Counted from the stretch's first letter, positions 17,031 through 25,735 are shown. The stretch is 64,000 bases of DNA from Patescibacteria group bacterium (GCA_031082005.1 JAVHLR010000001.1:563251-627250); one strand, 5' to 3'. The notes: generated from the sequence alone by a model not told the origin. A program made the numbers and translations.

Positions 17031-17636
17031 CTATTTCGCAGGGCTTTCTGGTTTGATTATGTACACATCCCACCAGGCTTTATAACTGGCTAACAAGTCT
17101 CTGCCCCAAAAACGGTATATCTTTTCATACGTGCTCAAGTCCGCAGTACGACCATAAGCGTCTGCTCCAAGACGGTTGCACAGGAAGAGTGCACGTCCTA
17201 TATGGAAACGCTGCGTGATGACGAGTATTTTTTTTCCTGGATATTCAGCTTTCACGTTTTTGCAGCTTTCGTAGGTACGATAACCCTTCGGATCGACTAG
17301 GATGTCGTTTTCCGATACTCCCTGTTCTGTCAAAAAATCATGCATGACGCTGATCTCATCCCTGCGGAAATTGCCGTCGTCACCGGTGATGAGTATTTTT
17401 TGGACCTCGCCGTTCTTATAAGCTTTGATACCGACTTCAAGGCGATCTTCGAGAGCGTCAGACGGCTCGTCGCCTTGCACGCTGGCGCCAAGCACCATGG
17501 CGATATCATATTTTACCCCTGGGGTGTTCGTTTCCTCCAGTTTACTAATATTCCCCAGTTGAACATCGGTTAAGACCAAAAACATGCCGACCACGAGCAC
17601 GGCTATGGAGATTTTTTGGCGTTCAGAGATTTTCAT
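17031..17636 (-). CDS. SanA/YdcF-family (DUF218) protein
   Basis: A 201-residue protein with an N-terminal membrane anchor (about 8-28) and the DUF218 fold: IAMVLGASVQGDEPSDALEDRL, KILITGDDG, YESCKNVK and ITQRFHIGRALFLCNRLG. E. coli SanA is linked to envelope barrier function and vancomycin sensitivity; the biochemical role is unsettled. The first 4 bases overlap the end of rmuC (ATGA-type junction), so the two are co-transcribed. Confidence 0.85.
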   Translation of the reverse strand: MKISERQKISIAVLVVGMFLVLTDVQLGNISKLEETNTPGVKYDIAMVLGASVQGDEPSDALEDRLEVGIKAYKNGEVQKILITGDDGNFRRDEISVMHDFLTEQGVSENDILVDPKGYRTYESCKNVKAEYPGKKILVITQRFHIGRALFLCNRLGADAYGRTADLSTYEKIYRFWGRDLLASYKAWWDVYIIKPESPAK

Positions 17637-18694
17637 TCTTCTGTTTCTGGCTTACCCAGCAAATCTGTCTGGAAACCCATTGAATTACCTGACAGCTTAA
17701 GAACGTCCTTATCTATCTTAGCGTATTCTTTGCTGGCTAAATTATATTGATTCACTACTGTACTCAAATTACTTCCGACGCTCTTGAAGTGTTTTTCGTA
17801 CGTACCAAGGTGTCTACCCAGTTCACCTACGCGTGTTACGACCTCTTTAGCTTGTTCTTCGATCTGCATCGCTCTTAAACCCTGCAGGACGGTCTGGAGA
17901 TAGGCCAGGAAGGAGGTAGGAGAGACGATGACTACGTGGTATTTGGCCGCTGCTCTTTGGATTATGCTCTCAGTGTCTTCTGTGATAGCCCCGATCTTGT
18001 TGATCAACAGATCGTAATAAATCGCCTCATGCGGGATAAACATGAACGCGAAGTCCATTGTACCCTCGGCTGGACGGATGTATTTTGCTGTTTCCTGCAC
18101 ACGCATCTTCAGGTCGTTGACGAAAACCTTCTCAAGTTTATCACGTTCCGCCGGGTTCTCTTCGACGGCTAGTCGATTATAGTTTTCGAGGCTGAATTTT
18201 GAGTCGATCGGCACTATCTTATCTTTTATGAAGACGACGGCGTCCACGATCTCCCCATCCGTAAAGCGGTACTGCATCTGGAAATGTTCAGGCGGTAGGA
18301 TGTTCTTGAGCAGAGTTTCCAAGAAATACTCCCCTAGAACACCTCTTTGCTTCGGGTTTTTGAGCATTTGTTGCAGCTTTTGCAGTTCGTTGGTTTCGCT
18401 CAAGACCTGGCGTGATATCTCTTCCACTTTCGTCATGCGTTCTGTCACATCGCGCACTAAACTGGCTGATGTCGCGAAACTTTGGCGCACTGTCTCGTGC
18501 GTCTGCCCCATCCTGTCGCCCAAGTCTTTTTGGAGTTGGGCCATTTGATTCTGGAGCATGGTTATGATTTGGCCATCAGTAGTGCCACTCCCCTTTTTTA
18601 ACTTGGAAATCGCGATGATGATCCAGACGGTACAAATTATCAGTATACCGATAAAAACCAAGAGCAGGAGGAATATCGACAAGCTTTCAGTCAT
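17633..18694 (-). CDS. rmuC: DNA recombination protein RmuC-like
   Basis: A 353-residue protein with an N-terminal membrane helix (about 7-29), a long coiled coil (about 38-115) and the RmuC domain: QRGVLGEYFLETLLKNILPPEHFQ, IVPIDSKFSLENYNRL, FAFMFIPHEAIYYDLL and IVSPTSFLAYLQTVLQGLR. Members limit inversion at short repeats and carry a predicted nuclease core. It is the first gene of a two-gene unit with the SanA-like gene. Confidence 0.9.
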   Translation of the reverse strand: MTESLSIFLLLLVFIGILIICTVWIIIAISKLKKGSGTTDGQIITMLQNQMAQLQKDLGDRMGQTHETVRQSFATSASLVRDVTERMTKVEEISRQVLSETNELQKLQQMLKNPKQRGVLGEYFLETLLKNILPPEHFQMQYRFTDGEIVDAVVFIKDKIVPIDSKFSLENYNRLAVEENPAERDKLEKVFVNDLKMRVQETAKYIRPAEGTMDFAFMFIPHEAIYYDLLINKIGAITEDTESIIQRAAAKYHVVIVSPTSFLAYLQTVLQGLRAMQIEEQAKEVVTRVGELGRHLGTYEKHFKSVGSNLSTVVNQYNLASKEYAKIDKDVLKLSGNSMGFQTDLLGKPETEE

Positions 18695-18834
18695 AATTCA
18701 TCCATACAGACTGCCATGCAGACGCGAAAAACACAACCTCAATAAGTGGTTTTTGAGTCCGTAGGCCACCCTTGACAATTGGGTCTTTTCAGACCCCAAA
18801 CTATCTGCTATCTTCATCCTTACGAAATTCGGAT

Positions 18835-18863
18835 TTACGTCTTAGGCGCATGTCGTTTATACT
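18835..18863 (+). promoter_or_regulatory. Promoter for the acidic protein
   Basis: TTACGT, a 17-bp spacer, then TATACT. The predicted start near 18870 gives a leader of about 20 nt without a Shine-Dalgarno site. Confidence 0.5.
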
Positions 18864-18890
18864 CGTAAAGCCAATAATACTAATAACATT

Positions 18891-19208
18891 ATGAGCGCAC
18901 TAAGCTTTCTCAATATCCCCAATAATGAGTTCGATGTGTTCGAAGACGAGCCTTTAGATGAGATTCAAGCCTCCGGCTTCAGGGTCATAGACGAAGACGA
19001 AAAAGACGAGGACGAAGCAGATGATGACGAGGAGGGCGACGATCTTGACGACGAAGCTGAAGCAGATGATGACGAGGAAGATGAGGATGAAGAAAAGGAT
19101 CCGGACGCTGTGATGGACGAGCCTGTCGATGGTTTGAAGGAGCTGGATGAGTTGGCGGAAAAATTCGAAGACATGCCGCTCAACATTGAGGTCGAATACG
19201 AAGACTAA
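18891..19208 (+). CDS. Small, extremely acidic protein
   Basis: A 105-residue protein. Residues about 33-75 are almost only Asp and Glu with a few Ala and Lys (DDDEEDEDEEKD), flanked by a hydrophobic start (MSALSFLNIPNNEFDVF) and an amphipathic C-terminus (ELDELAEKFEDMPLNIEVEYED). There is no cysteine and no known fold. It is monocistronic with its own promoter and terminator. Such acidic tails often mimic nucleic acid or bind basic proteins or RNA polymerase (compare RpoE/delta); that is only a suggestion. Confidence 0.75.
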   Translation: MSALSFLNIPNNEFDVFEDEPLDEIQASGFRVIDEDEKDEDEADDDEEGDDLDDEAEADDDEEDEDEEKDPDAVMDEPVDGLKELDELAEKFEDMPLNIEVEYED

Positions 19209-19210
19209 AA

Positions 19211-19244
19211 AAATTGCCCTGGAATCCACCGGGGCAATTTTTTT
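19211..19244. terminator. Bidirectional terminator
   Basis: Stem AAATTGCCC / GGGCAATTT, with an A-run before and T7 after. It serves the acidic-protein gene (+) and the DedA gene (-). Confidence 0.85.
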
Positions 19245-19258
19245 ATATGTCGTTTAGT

Positions 19259-19891
19259 TTAATCGGGATTAGATACAGGTTTTTTATCCTTGGTCGCCTC
19301 TTTCCAGTGATACCATCCATAACCCAAAACAGTGCCGACGATGAGTGTTACGATGAAAATATCGAATTTTTGCCAATACGGATGCAGGAAGGCCCAGTTC
19401 TCCCCCATCTTGAAGCCGACGTACACCAGGATGTACGACCAAATCCAAGACCCAAGAAACGTCAGGAAAACGAAAGGCCAGAACGGTGCTCCCCATACTC
19501 CGGCGATGAAAGATATGAACGTCCTGACTACCGGCAACAGACGAGAGAAGAAAGAAGTCGAGTTGCCGTATTTCACCATCCACCTGTCGCCCAGGGCAAT
19601 CTGCTTTGGCGTGATGAAGAACCATTTGCCATAGCGTTCTAAGAACGGTCTGCCGAGCCTCTTACCGATCCAATAAGACGGTATGGATCCAACAAGACAG
19701 CCAAGCCCACCAGCCAACGCCATCAGATGAAAATTAGCTTTGCCCTGCGACGCCAGAAACCCGGCAAACGGTAATGTGACCTCGCTCGGTATAGGGATGT
19801 TTGCTGATTCCAATGCCATCAAGAGCCCGACGGCGCCATAGCTGAAAGCGCTAATGTTTTCTGTGATGAAATTCGTCAAAATTTCGGTCAT
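19259..19891 (-). CDS. DedA-family membrane protein
   Basis: A 210-residue integral membrane protein with the DedA/SNARE-associated signature. Visible parts are ESANIPIPSEVTLPFAGFLA, GSIPSYWIGKRLGR, FFSRLLPVVRTFISFIAG and FLGSWIWSYILVYVGFKMG. DedA proteins are implicated in undecaprenyl-phosphate or phospholipid translocation and membrane energetics. It overlaps the upstream gene by 4 bp. Confidence 0.93.
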   Translation of the reverse strand: MTEILTNFITENISAFSYGAVGLLMALESANIPIPSEVTLPFAGFLASQGKANFHLMALAGGLGCLVGSIPSYWIGKRLGRPFLERYGKWFFITPKQIALGDRWMVKYGNSTSFFSRLLPVVRTFISFIAGVWGAPFWPFVFLTFLGSWIWSYILVYVGFKMGENWAFLHPYWQKFDIFIVTLIVGTVLGYGWYHWKEATKDKKPVSNPD

Positions 19892-20544
19892 ATCGGTCGG
19901 CTGTATGTGATTTGCTGTGATTTATACTGTTCACGCCTCTCCTCGCCGATTGGTGCCAGAAGTTTAGTCACATTACCTGCAATTAGATAGGAGCTCCAAG
20001 CCGCAAAAACCCACCACACAAGGCTAGCGAGAGCCCAGGAGCGACGATACTTGGCACAATACGCCAGCCCCGCCCCAAACCCGAAAAACGGCAAGGCGAT
20101 GGATATGACCCAGTCGTTGCGTGCTTTTGGATCCAGATCGAAATTTTTCCCCAGGTGCAATAACGCTGCGAGTCGTAGCAACAAGGGGAAGATGAGCAGC
20201 ACGGCCGCGAAGACGATGAGTCTATATGTGCCGAGTGCGAACAATGTGTTCGTCCAAAAGGTTTCGTCGGCTTTTGTCATGAGTGACCTGACGATGAGTG
20301 GTAACGACAAGAAGAACCCGAACAAAGGCGTAAACAAAATCCAGAACGTCCATCTCTTCCAGATGTACCAATACCAGACCGCAGCGAGTGGATTGATGAC
20401 CATCGAGACTGACCAGAAGGCGCGCTGTTGTTTACCGGCTTGTGGCGTTGACGCCGCATGGACAATCGCCCAAACCCAAAACACCGCATAAAAAATGGCC
20501 GAGGAGCCAAGTACCGCGTAGGCTAGGATAAGTTTATACGGCAT
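19888..20544 (-). CDS. Polytopic membrane protein, unknown
   Basis: A 218-residue protein with about six hydrophobic segments separated by short charged loops (TPQAGKQQRAF, DLDPKARNDW, CAKYRRSW). I do not recognise a family. It is followed by DedA with a 4-bp overlap, so the two are translationally coupled. TATAGT ends 5 nt before its ATG, again indicating a near-leaderless transcript. Confidence 0.65.
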   Translation of the reverse strand: MPYKLILAYAVLGSSAIFYAVFWVWAIVHAASTPQAGKQQRAFWSVSMVINPLAAVWYWYIWKRWTFWILFTPLFGFFLSLPLIVRSLMTKADETFWTNTLFALGTYRLIVFAAVLLIFPLLLRLAALLHLGKNFDLDPKARNDWVISIALPFFGFGAGLAYCAKYRRSWALASLVWWVFAAWSSYLIAGNVTKLLAPIGEERREQYKSQQITYSRPI

Positions 20545-20589
20545 AACCGACTATAGAATTGCCAAATGATAGCATAAAATAAAGAAAAA

Positions 20590-20616
20590 AAGCCATCTTT
20601 TTGCATGCTATGGCTT
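20590..20616 (-). terminator. Terminator after the cob(I)alamin adenosyltransferase gene
   Basis: On the minus strand AAGCCAT / ATGGCTT is followed by a T-rich run (TTTTTCTTTATTTT). It starts directly after the stop codon at 20617. Confidence 0.8.
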
Positions 20617-21174
20617 CTAATAGTCTAACCCTTCGCGTGCCTTTACGCCACGGTAAAAATAATGTTTTTTCAATCCCATTTCAGTCACAAGATCCGCTAA
20701 GTCCAAGAAACTCTGTGGCGCATTTCGTCCGGTCAGTATCATCTCCAGATTGTCAGGCTTGCTCTTCAATAGATCGAGTATGTTCGCCTCTTCGACGATG
20801 CCGAGGTGGGTCGAGGGGTTAATCTCATCCAAGACGACCAGATCATAACTGGCTGCCGAAAAAATCTCTCTGATTATGTTTATCCCGCGCTCGCCTTCCG
20901 CTCTGTCTTCGTCAGTCACGCCGAAGCGGAATCTGCCTTTTTCGTCGATCCTATCCAGACCGGTCGGGAAAATTTCAATTTCAGGGATGCGCTCGCGTAA
21001 GATCAAGCGTTCAGAATAATGACTCTCGCCTCCTTTGTCGAAATAGACGATAGCACATCTTCTGCCCTGGGCAGCGGCACGCAAGGCCGTACCCAGTGCA
21101 GCTGAAGTCTTGCCCCTACCGTCCCCGGTGAAGACCTGGATCAGACCCCAGCGAATTTCTCTCTCGTCGGACAT
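20617..21174 (-). CDS. cobO: Cob(I)alamin adenosyltransferase, CobA/CobO type
   Basis: A 185-residue P-loop enzyme that makes adenosylcobalamin. Motifs are the Walker-type GDGRGKTSAALG (about 17-28), IVYFDKGG, the Walker B-like LVVLDEIN and the C-terminal MILTGRNAPQSFLDLADLVTEM typical of CobA/BtuR. No corrin biosynthesis genes are present, so it probably activates imported cobalamin. The likely client is the B12-dependent ribonucleotide reductase two genes upstream on the same strand. Its ATG is 1 bp after the preceding stop. Confidence 0.92.
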   Translation of the reverse strand: MSDEREIRWGLIQVFTGDGRGKTSAALGTALRAAAQGRRCAIVYFDKGGESHYSERLILRERIPEIEIFPTGLDRIDEKGRFRFGVTDEDRAEGERGINIIREIFSAASYDLVVLDEINPSTHLGIVEEANILDLLKSKPDNLEMILTGRNAPQSFLDLADLVTEMGLKKHYFYRGVKAREGLDY

Positions 21175-21175
21175 G

Positions 21176-21559
21176 TCAAAAACGTTGTTGGATGTCGATT
21201 ACGTTTATGCCCATAGCCTCCAACTCTTCATCATAGGGCAGATTCTTGTCCCATTTGGCCAAAGCGTAGAGACGCTTGTCTAAAGCCATCGCCATGCCAA
21301 GCTGCAGAAAGGTGTTCGGGCCTATGTAACCCTCCAGACCGCCACGCGGGGTGTCATTCGCCACCAAAACAGCGTCGCAGCTCTTGATCTGCTCGTACAT
21401 GCTCTTCATGAACTCGTTTTTGGTTTTGACCCTATCTGCGAAGTGCGCGCTCGAGGTGTCTATCGGTACAAGCACTTTCTGACCTTTTTGGCGTAATATC
21501 TCCGCGATGTCTTGCAGACGCGCCAAGTTACGTAGTGATCCGATGACGCAAGTGGTCAT
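21176..21559 (-). CDS. Nucleoside 2-deoxyribosyltransferase-like protein
   Basis: A 127-residue Rossmann-type protein. It has VIGSLRNLARLQDIAEIL at the N-terminus, SCDAVLVANDTPRG in the middle and GYIGPNTFLQLGMAMALDK near the end. The last stretch resembles the catalytic Glu/Asn region of the deoxyribosyltransferase superfamily, although the usual Glu position is less clear here (GYIGPNT). It sits with the adenosyltransferase and the reductase, which suggests a nucleotide-metabolism role. Exact activity is uncertain. Confidence 0.6.
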   Translation of the reverse strand: MTTCVIGSLRNLARLQDIAEILRQKGQKVLVPIDTSSAHFADRVKTKNEFMKSMYEQIKSCDAVLVANDTPRGGLEGYIGPNTFLQLGMAMALDKRLYALAKWDKNLPYDEELEAMGINVIDIQQRF

Positions 21560-21619
21560 ATCAGGTAAATGATTAAGTAGTTAGCGTTTACGGAATGATA
21601 ACGCGGTGTGCCTGCTACG

Positions 21620-21647
21620 GCAAAGGGTGCGAAAACGCACCCTTTGC
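21620..21647 (-). terminator. Hairpin after the ribonucleotide reductase gene
   Basis: A perfect 12-bp stem GCAAAGGGTGCG / CGCACCCTTTGC around an AAAA loop (TTTT on the minus strand). There is no T-tract after it, so it may stabilise the 3' end rather than terminate alone. Confidence 0.6.
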
Positions 21648-21674
21648 TGACTTCAGATGATTGGTCTTGCCTAT

Positions 21675-24600
21675 TTAGGAACACCCGCTAGTCGCACCGC
21701 AGTTAAGGCATTTATAGCAAGCGGCGTTCCTGACCATGATCGATCCGCACGTGTCGCACGCTGGAGCATCAGACTGATTATCGATGGTCGAGGTCAGCTT
21801 GCTTGTCTCGGCGGCATGTTCGAGTAGACTCGGTTGATGTTCGCTGGCTTCAAAATTGAGCTTCGCTTCTTCCGCTGCTTTGCCGTCCTCGTTCTCCAGT
21901 GAGACTGCTGCTGTTTCCGGCATAGCGTTGATCCCGAGTGCCGCGCACTCATCCGGCTCCAGGAATTTCATGCCGAGCCAACGGAAAATGTAGTCGATGA
22001 CAGACTTGGCTACGCGGATATTCGCGTTCTGGGTGAATCCAGACGGTTCGAAACGTACGTGCGCGAATTTATTGACCAGGATCTTAAGCGGTACGCCGTA
22101 CTGCAGACCTATCGAGACAGAGGTGGCGAAGGCATCAAGCATGCCGCGCAACGTACTCCCCTCCTTGCTTAAAGTGATGAAGATCTCCCCCGGCGTCCCA
22201 TCATCGTACAGACCGACAGTGATGAAACCGGCGTGCGAACCGACCTTGAATTTATGTGTGATCGATTTACGCTCGTCCGGCAGTCTGCGACGTCGTGCAT
22301 AGGGTACTTCGACCGGAGCTGCTGTTACGGCTGCTGTCACTTTTTCATTCTCCTTTACCTCTTGTTTCGTGGTGGTGAGCGGCTGTGAGCGTTTGCAGCC
22401 ATCGCGATAGACGGCCACGGCTTTTAGACCCAGTCTCCAAGCTTCGACATAAGCTTTTTCGATGTCTTCGACGGTCGCTTCGTTGGGGAGGTTGACGGTC
22501 TTGGAGATCGCGCCGGAGATGAAGGGTTGCACGGCCGACATCATGTGCAGATGGCCGCGGTAATGTATCGAGCGTTTGCCTTTGGCTGGTTTGAAGGCGC
22601 AGTCGAAGACCGATAGGTGTTCATCCTTCAGATGTGGTGCTCCCTCGATGGTGTCGTGCTGATCTACGTATTCCAGTATGGTGCGGATCTCCCCCTCGCT
22701 GTATTTCAGCTTATGCAATGCTTCGGGCACTGTGCGGTTTACAATCTTGATCATGCCGCCGCCGACGAGCCATTTGTAGGAAACTAGCGATATCGCTGGC
22801 TCGACGCCAGTCGTGTCGCAATCCATGAGGAACGAGATAGTCCCTGTCGGTGCAAGCACAGAAATCTGTGCGTTCCTGAACCCGGCACGCGTGCCGCGCT
22901 CTAGCGCTTCGTCCCAGGCCGTCTTGGCGCGTTGGAACAGATCCGTCTGGAGATTAGACTGGTTAAGTTGATCCGCCGCCTCACGATGCATCTTGATGAC
23001 GTTCAGCATGGGTTCGCGGTTCTTCTGGAAGCCGTTGAACGGACCGATCTTTTCCGCGATGCGTGCCGATTGTTCGTATGCTACGCCTGACATGACCGAT
23101 GTGATGGCAGCGGCGACGTTGCGTCCGTCATCTGAATCGTAAGCCAAACCGCTCGACATGAGCAGCGCTCCGAGGTTGGCGTAGCCTAAGCCCAACGGAC
23201 GATAATCATGCGAGTTCTGTTCGATGGCCGGAGTCGGGTAGCTCGATGCTGCGACGATGATTTCCTGCGCGGTGATGATTATGCGGCACACGTGCTCGAA
23301 TGCACCCACGTCGAACGACGCGTCGTCTTTCCGGCACTGCATCAGGTTGACCGACGCCAGGTTGCACGACGAATCATTCAGGAACATATATTCCGAACAG
23401 GGATTCGATCCGTGGATGCGGTCCGTGTTGGGGCAGGTGTGCCATTTATTGATCGTCGAATCGTACTGGAGTCCCGGATCTCCGCACTGCCATGTCGCTT
23501 CCGAAATCTGATTGAGCAGATCTTTGGCGCGGAATTTGTCGCACGGTTCTCCGGAGAGCACGTATTTGGTCCAAAAGTCCCGCTGTTCTTCGGCGGCCGA
23601 CATGAATTCATCCGTGACACGCACCGAGTTGTTGGCGTTCTGGAAGAATACGGAAGAGTACGCTTCGCCGTTGATTCCGCCGTCAAAACCAGAGTCGATG
23701 AGCGCATGGGCCTTCTTCTCTTCCTTGGCTTTGCACCAGATGAACTCCTCGATATCCGGATGGTCGATATTGAGCATGACCATCTTGGCGGCGCGCCGCG
23801 TTTTGCCGCCGCTCTTGATCACGCCGGCGAAGGCATCGAAACCGCGCATGAAAGACACGGGGCCTGATGATTTGCCCGAAGAGTTGCCTAGGTTCTCTTT
23901 CGAGGAACGTAGGTTCGACAGATTGGATCCGGTTCCTGAACCGAACTTGAACAGCATGCCTTCGGTCACGGCGAGGTTCAGGATCGAGCGCATGTCGTCG
24001 CTTACGGAGTTGATGAAGCAAGCCGAGCACTGCGGTTGTTGGATGACGCCGACATTGAACCACACCGGGCTGTTGAAGGCGGCACGTTGGTTAATGAGGA
24101 TGGAGGTCAATTCCATCTCGAAAATCTCCGCGTCCTCGGCAGTCGCAAAATAGCCGCGCTCGCGTCCCCAATCCGAAATCGTCTTAGCCAGCCGGTCGAC
24201 CACTTGGCGCATTGAGGTCTCGCGCGTCGGTGTACCGAGCCTGCCGCGGAAATATTTCGATACTATGATGTTAGTGGCCGTCTGGCTGTACGTTTTTGGC
24301 ATCTCGACGCCCTTTTGTTCGAAGATGACCTTGCCTTTTTCGTTGGTGATCGAGGCATCGCGCAAATCCCATTCGAGCTCGTCGTATGGATGGACGCCCG
24401 CTTTGGTATAAAAACGTTTGACGCTTATCCCCTTGCCGTAACGCGGTTTTCCGTCGAGCGCCTTGCTGTCTAGCCTGTAGCCTAGGTATTTTTTGGCCAC
24501 GTGCAGCAGGTTCGAATCGATCAGCGTGATGCTGATGACCTCCCTGATATCAGCTGCGCCAGGGACCGTGTGTCCGTCGAATTTGCGATGCAGGCGGGAG

Positions 24601-24821
24601 AGCGCATTTTCCGTTATCTTGCCGATGGTCTTTTCCGCCTCTACGCCAGCAGCGCGGCAGGCTAAGCGGATGGAACGTTCGAATTTTTCAGCGCTGAACT
24701 CGACGATGCGTCCGTCTGTCTTGCGGATATTCTTGAGCGAAGTGACTTCGTGCCATAACGAAGAAGCCGCCGATTCCAGTTCGGTCGTCGTGGGAGAGCT
24801 GAAAACATTTGAGTCGGACAT
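21675..24821 (-). CDS. nrdJ: Adenosylcobalamin-dependent ribonucleotide reductase (class II)
   Basis: A 1048-residue enzyme reducing ribonucleotides to deoxyribonucleotides with AdoCbl, without oxygen dependence. An N-terminal ATP-cone-like segment (VEFSAEKFERSIRLACRAAG) is followed by the catalytic barrel with the redox Cys in CSACFINSVSDDM. The active-site loop is NPCSEYMFLNDSSCNLASVNL, and PTGTISFLMDCDTTGVEPA follows. A C-terminal Zn/redox tail ends CDTCGSIMVRNAACYKCLNCG. ATG 24821 (MSDSNVF) is chosen because the 80 codons open upstream lie in a structured leader. Confidence 0.95.
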   Translation of the reverse strand: MSDSNVFSSPTTTELESAASSLWHEVTSLKNIRKTDGRIVEFSAEKFERSIRLACRAAGVEAEKTIGKITENALSRLHRKFDGHTVPGAADIREVISITLIDSNLLHVAKKYLGYRLDSKALDGKPRYGKGISVKRFYTKAGVHPYDELEWDLRDASITNEKGKVIFEQKGVEMPKTYSQTATNIIVSKYFRGRLGTPTRETSMRQVVDRLAKTISDWGRERGYFATAEDAEIFEMELTSILINQRAAFNSPVWFNVGVIQQPQCSACFINSVSDDMRSILNLAVTEGMLFKFGSGTGSNLSNLRSSKENLGNSSGKSSGPVSFMRGFDAFAGVIKSGGKTRRAAKMVMLNIDHPDIEEFIWCKAKEEKKAHALIDSGFDGGINGEAYSSVFFQNANNSVRVTDEFMSAAEEQRDFWTKYVLSGEPCDKFRAKDLLNQISEATWQCGDPGLQYDSTINKWHTCPNTDRIHGSNPCSEYMFLNDSSCNLASVNLMQCRKDDASFDVGAFEHVCRIIITAQEIIVAASSYPTPAIEQNSHDYRPLGLGYANLGALLMSSGLAYDSDDGRNVAAAITSVMSGVAYEQSARIAEKIGPFNGFQKNREPMLNVIKMHREAADQLNQSNLQTDLFQRAKTAWDEALERGTRAGFRNAQISVLAPTGTISFLMDCDTTGVEPAISLVSYKWLVGGGMIKIVNRTVPEALHKLKYSEGEIRTILEYVDQHDTIEGAPHLKDEHLSVFDCAFKPAKGKRSIHYRGHLHMMSAVQPFISGAISKTVNLPNEATVEDIEKAYVEAWRLGLKAVAVYRDGCKRSQPLTTTKQEVKENEKVTAAVTAAPVEVPYARRRRLPDERKSITHKFKVGSHAGFITVGLYDDGTPGEIFITLSKEGSTLRGMLDAFATSVSIGLQYGVPLKILVNKFAHVRFEPSGFTQNANIRVAKSVIDYIFRWLGMKFLEPDECAALGINAMPETAAVSLENEDGKAAEEAKLNFEASEHQPSLLEHAAETSKLTSTIDNQSDAPACDTCGSIMVRNAACYKCLNCGATSGCS

Positions 24822-25097
24822 ACCCTTTGGGATAAGATTTTTGGGATGTATTAAATCGTCCCCGACATCCGTCGAGACAATAATCCGACCAAGCTTGCGC
24901 AAGGATGGATTTATCCGCCTTTGCTGATGCTTGGCGGTTCGTCGGTCAACTGCGGCGCCCCGGTCGAAACCGGAGAGTGCGTGATGCCGCTTGCCGTCCC
25001 CTGACGGGCTATTTTGGCCTCGCTGGAGATTTTTTGGGGTATTTTGTCTCCCCTCTGGCATGGGTTATGACCGCCGACCACTATATCTTGTGGTCGC
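24822..25097 (-). promoter_or_regulatory. Long structured leader of the nrdJ mRNA (candidate cobalamin riboswitch or nrdJ-motif RNA)
   Basis: About 275 nt of non-coding RNA is predicted between the promoter and the ATG. On the transcript several perfect hairpins follow each other: GACCAC/GTGGTC at the very 5' end, CCGTC/GACGG (loop AGGG), CCGGT/ACCGG (UUCG tetraloop) and CCGCC/GGCGG. The stretch CGTCAGGGGACGGC resembles the cobalamin-box core (GYCAGGAGACC) but does not match it fully. A B12-sensing element before a B12-dependent reductase is common; the exact RNA class is not proven. Confidence 0.55.
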
Positions 25098-25103
25098 TTT
25101 CTG

Positions 25104-25112
25104 ATTATACCA
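25104..25112 (-). promoter_or_regulatory. Extended -10 promoter of nrdJ
   Basis: TGgTATAAT on the minus strand, with a TTGACC further upstream at a 21-bp spacing that is too long for a normal -35. Start predicted near 25097. Confidence 0.65.
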
Positions 25113-25153
25113 CAAGATGTAGTAGTCGAGGGTCAAGTTTTTGGTTTACCTGT

Positions 25154-25735
25154 TCATAACCCTAAGGATAAGTTAAGTGGGCTTTTGTTTTGCGATTCGG
25201 CTGGGAGTATCGGCATCGGAACCCTCTGTTTTTGTCCCATCCGGTCGAAATAAAAAACATGCTGGTTCTCGATAGCGAATTCATAAACGTCACGTGTGAT
25301 CCTGACGTCCTGCAGGCAATAATCGCGCAACTTGTCTATCTCCCCTTTTTTCCAGAACTCGACGGCTTGGAGTCCGTGGCCGCTTTTGCCTATGCCCAAA
25401 GTGGCGTGCGCCACGTCGTCCAACTTCACCCTGAAACCTATCCTCTTCTCAATCTCGACCATCACATCGACCGTGGGTATGCGTTTGAAGTCACCCGTGT
25501 AATAAGACTGCATGCACGGGTAGTCGAAGCCAAACAGGTTGTAGCCTATCACCCGATCCGCTCTCTCCAGTCGCGGCCAGAGTTTGGGCAGGTCCTCTTC
25601 CATGAAAGCCTCGAAAGTATCCGTCTCGTAGAAATAGCAGCCGATCAGCGATATCTGCAATAAAGATGGATTGTAAGCTCCGACATCTTGGAATGTATTC
25701 TGCGTTTCGATATCCAATACTACTTCATTGCGCAT
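25154..25735 (-). CDS. Predicted 3'-5' exonuclease, DEDD/RNase H-like
   Basis: A 193-residue protein of the DnaQ-like superfamily. Exo I is VVLDIETQNTF (Asp and Glu metal ligands), Exo II is DRVIGYNLFGFDYPC, and Exo III is LRDYCLQDVRITRDVYEF with Tyr-Asp, all present. It resembles the YprB/PolB-type stand-alone exonucleases. It lies upstream of nrdJ on the same strand, but the nrdJ promoter is between them, so it is a separate unit. The substrate (DNA or RNA) is not determined. Confidence 0.85.
   Translation of the reverse strand: MRNEVVLDIETQNTFQDVGAYNPSLLQISLIGCYFYETDTFEAFMEEDLPKLWPRLERADRVIGYNLFGFDYPCMQSYYTGDFKRIPTVDVMVEIEKRIGFRVKLDDVAHATLGIGKSGHGLQAVEFWKKGEIDKLRDYCLQDVRITRDVYEFAIENQHVFYFDRMGQKQRVPMPILPAESQNKSPLNLSLGL

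Noticed and set aside
24822-25061. 80-codon N-terminal extension of the ribonucleotide reductase
   Set aside because: The extension is Arg/Gly/His-rich, lies in the hairpin-rich leader downstream of the promoter, and the family starts near MSDSNVF.
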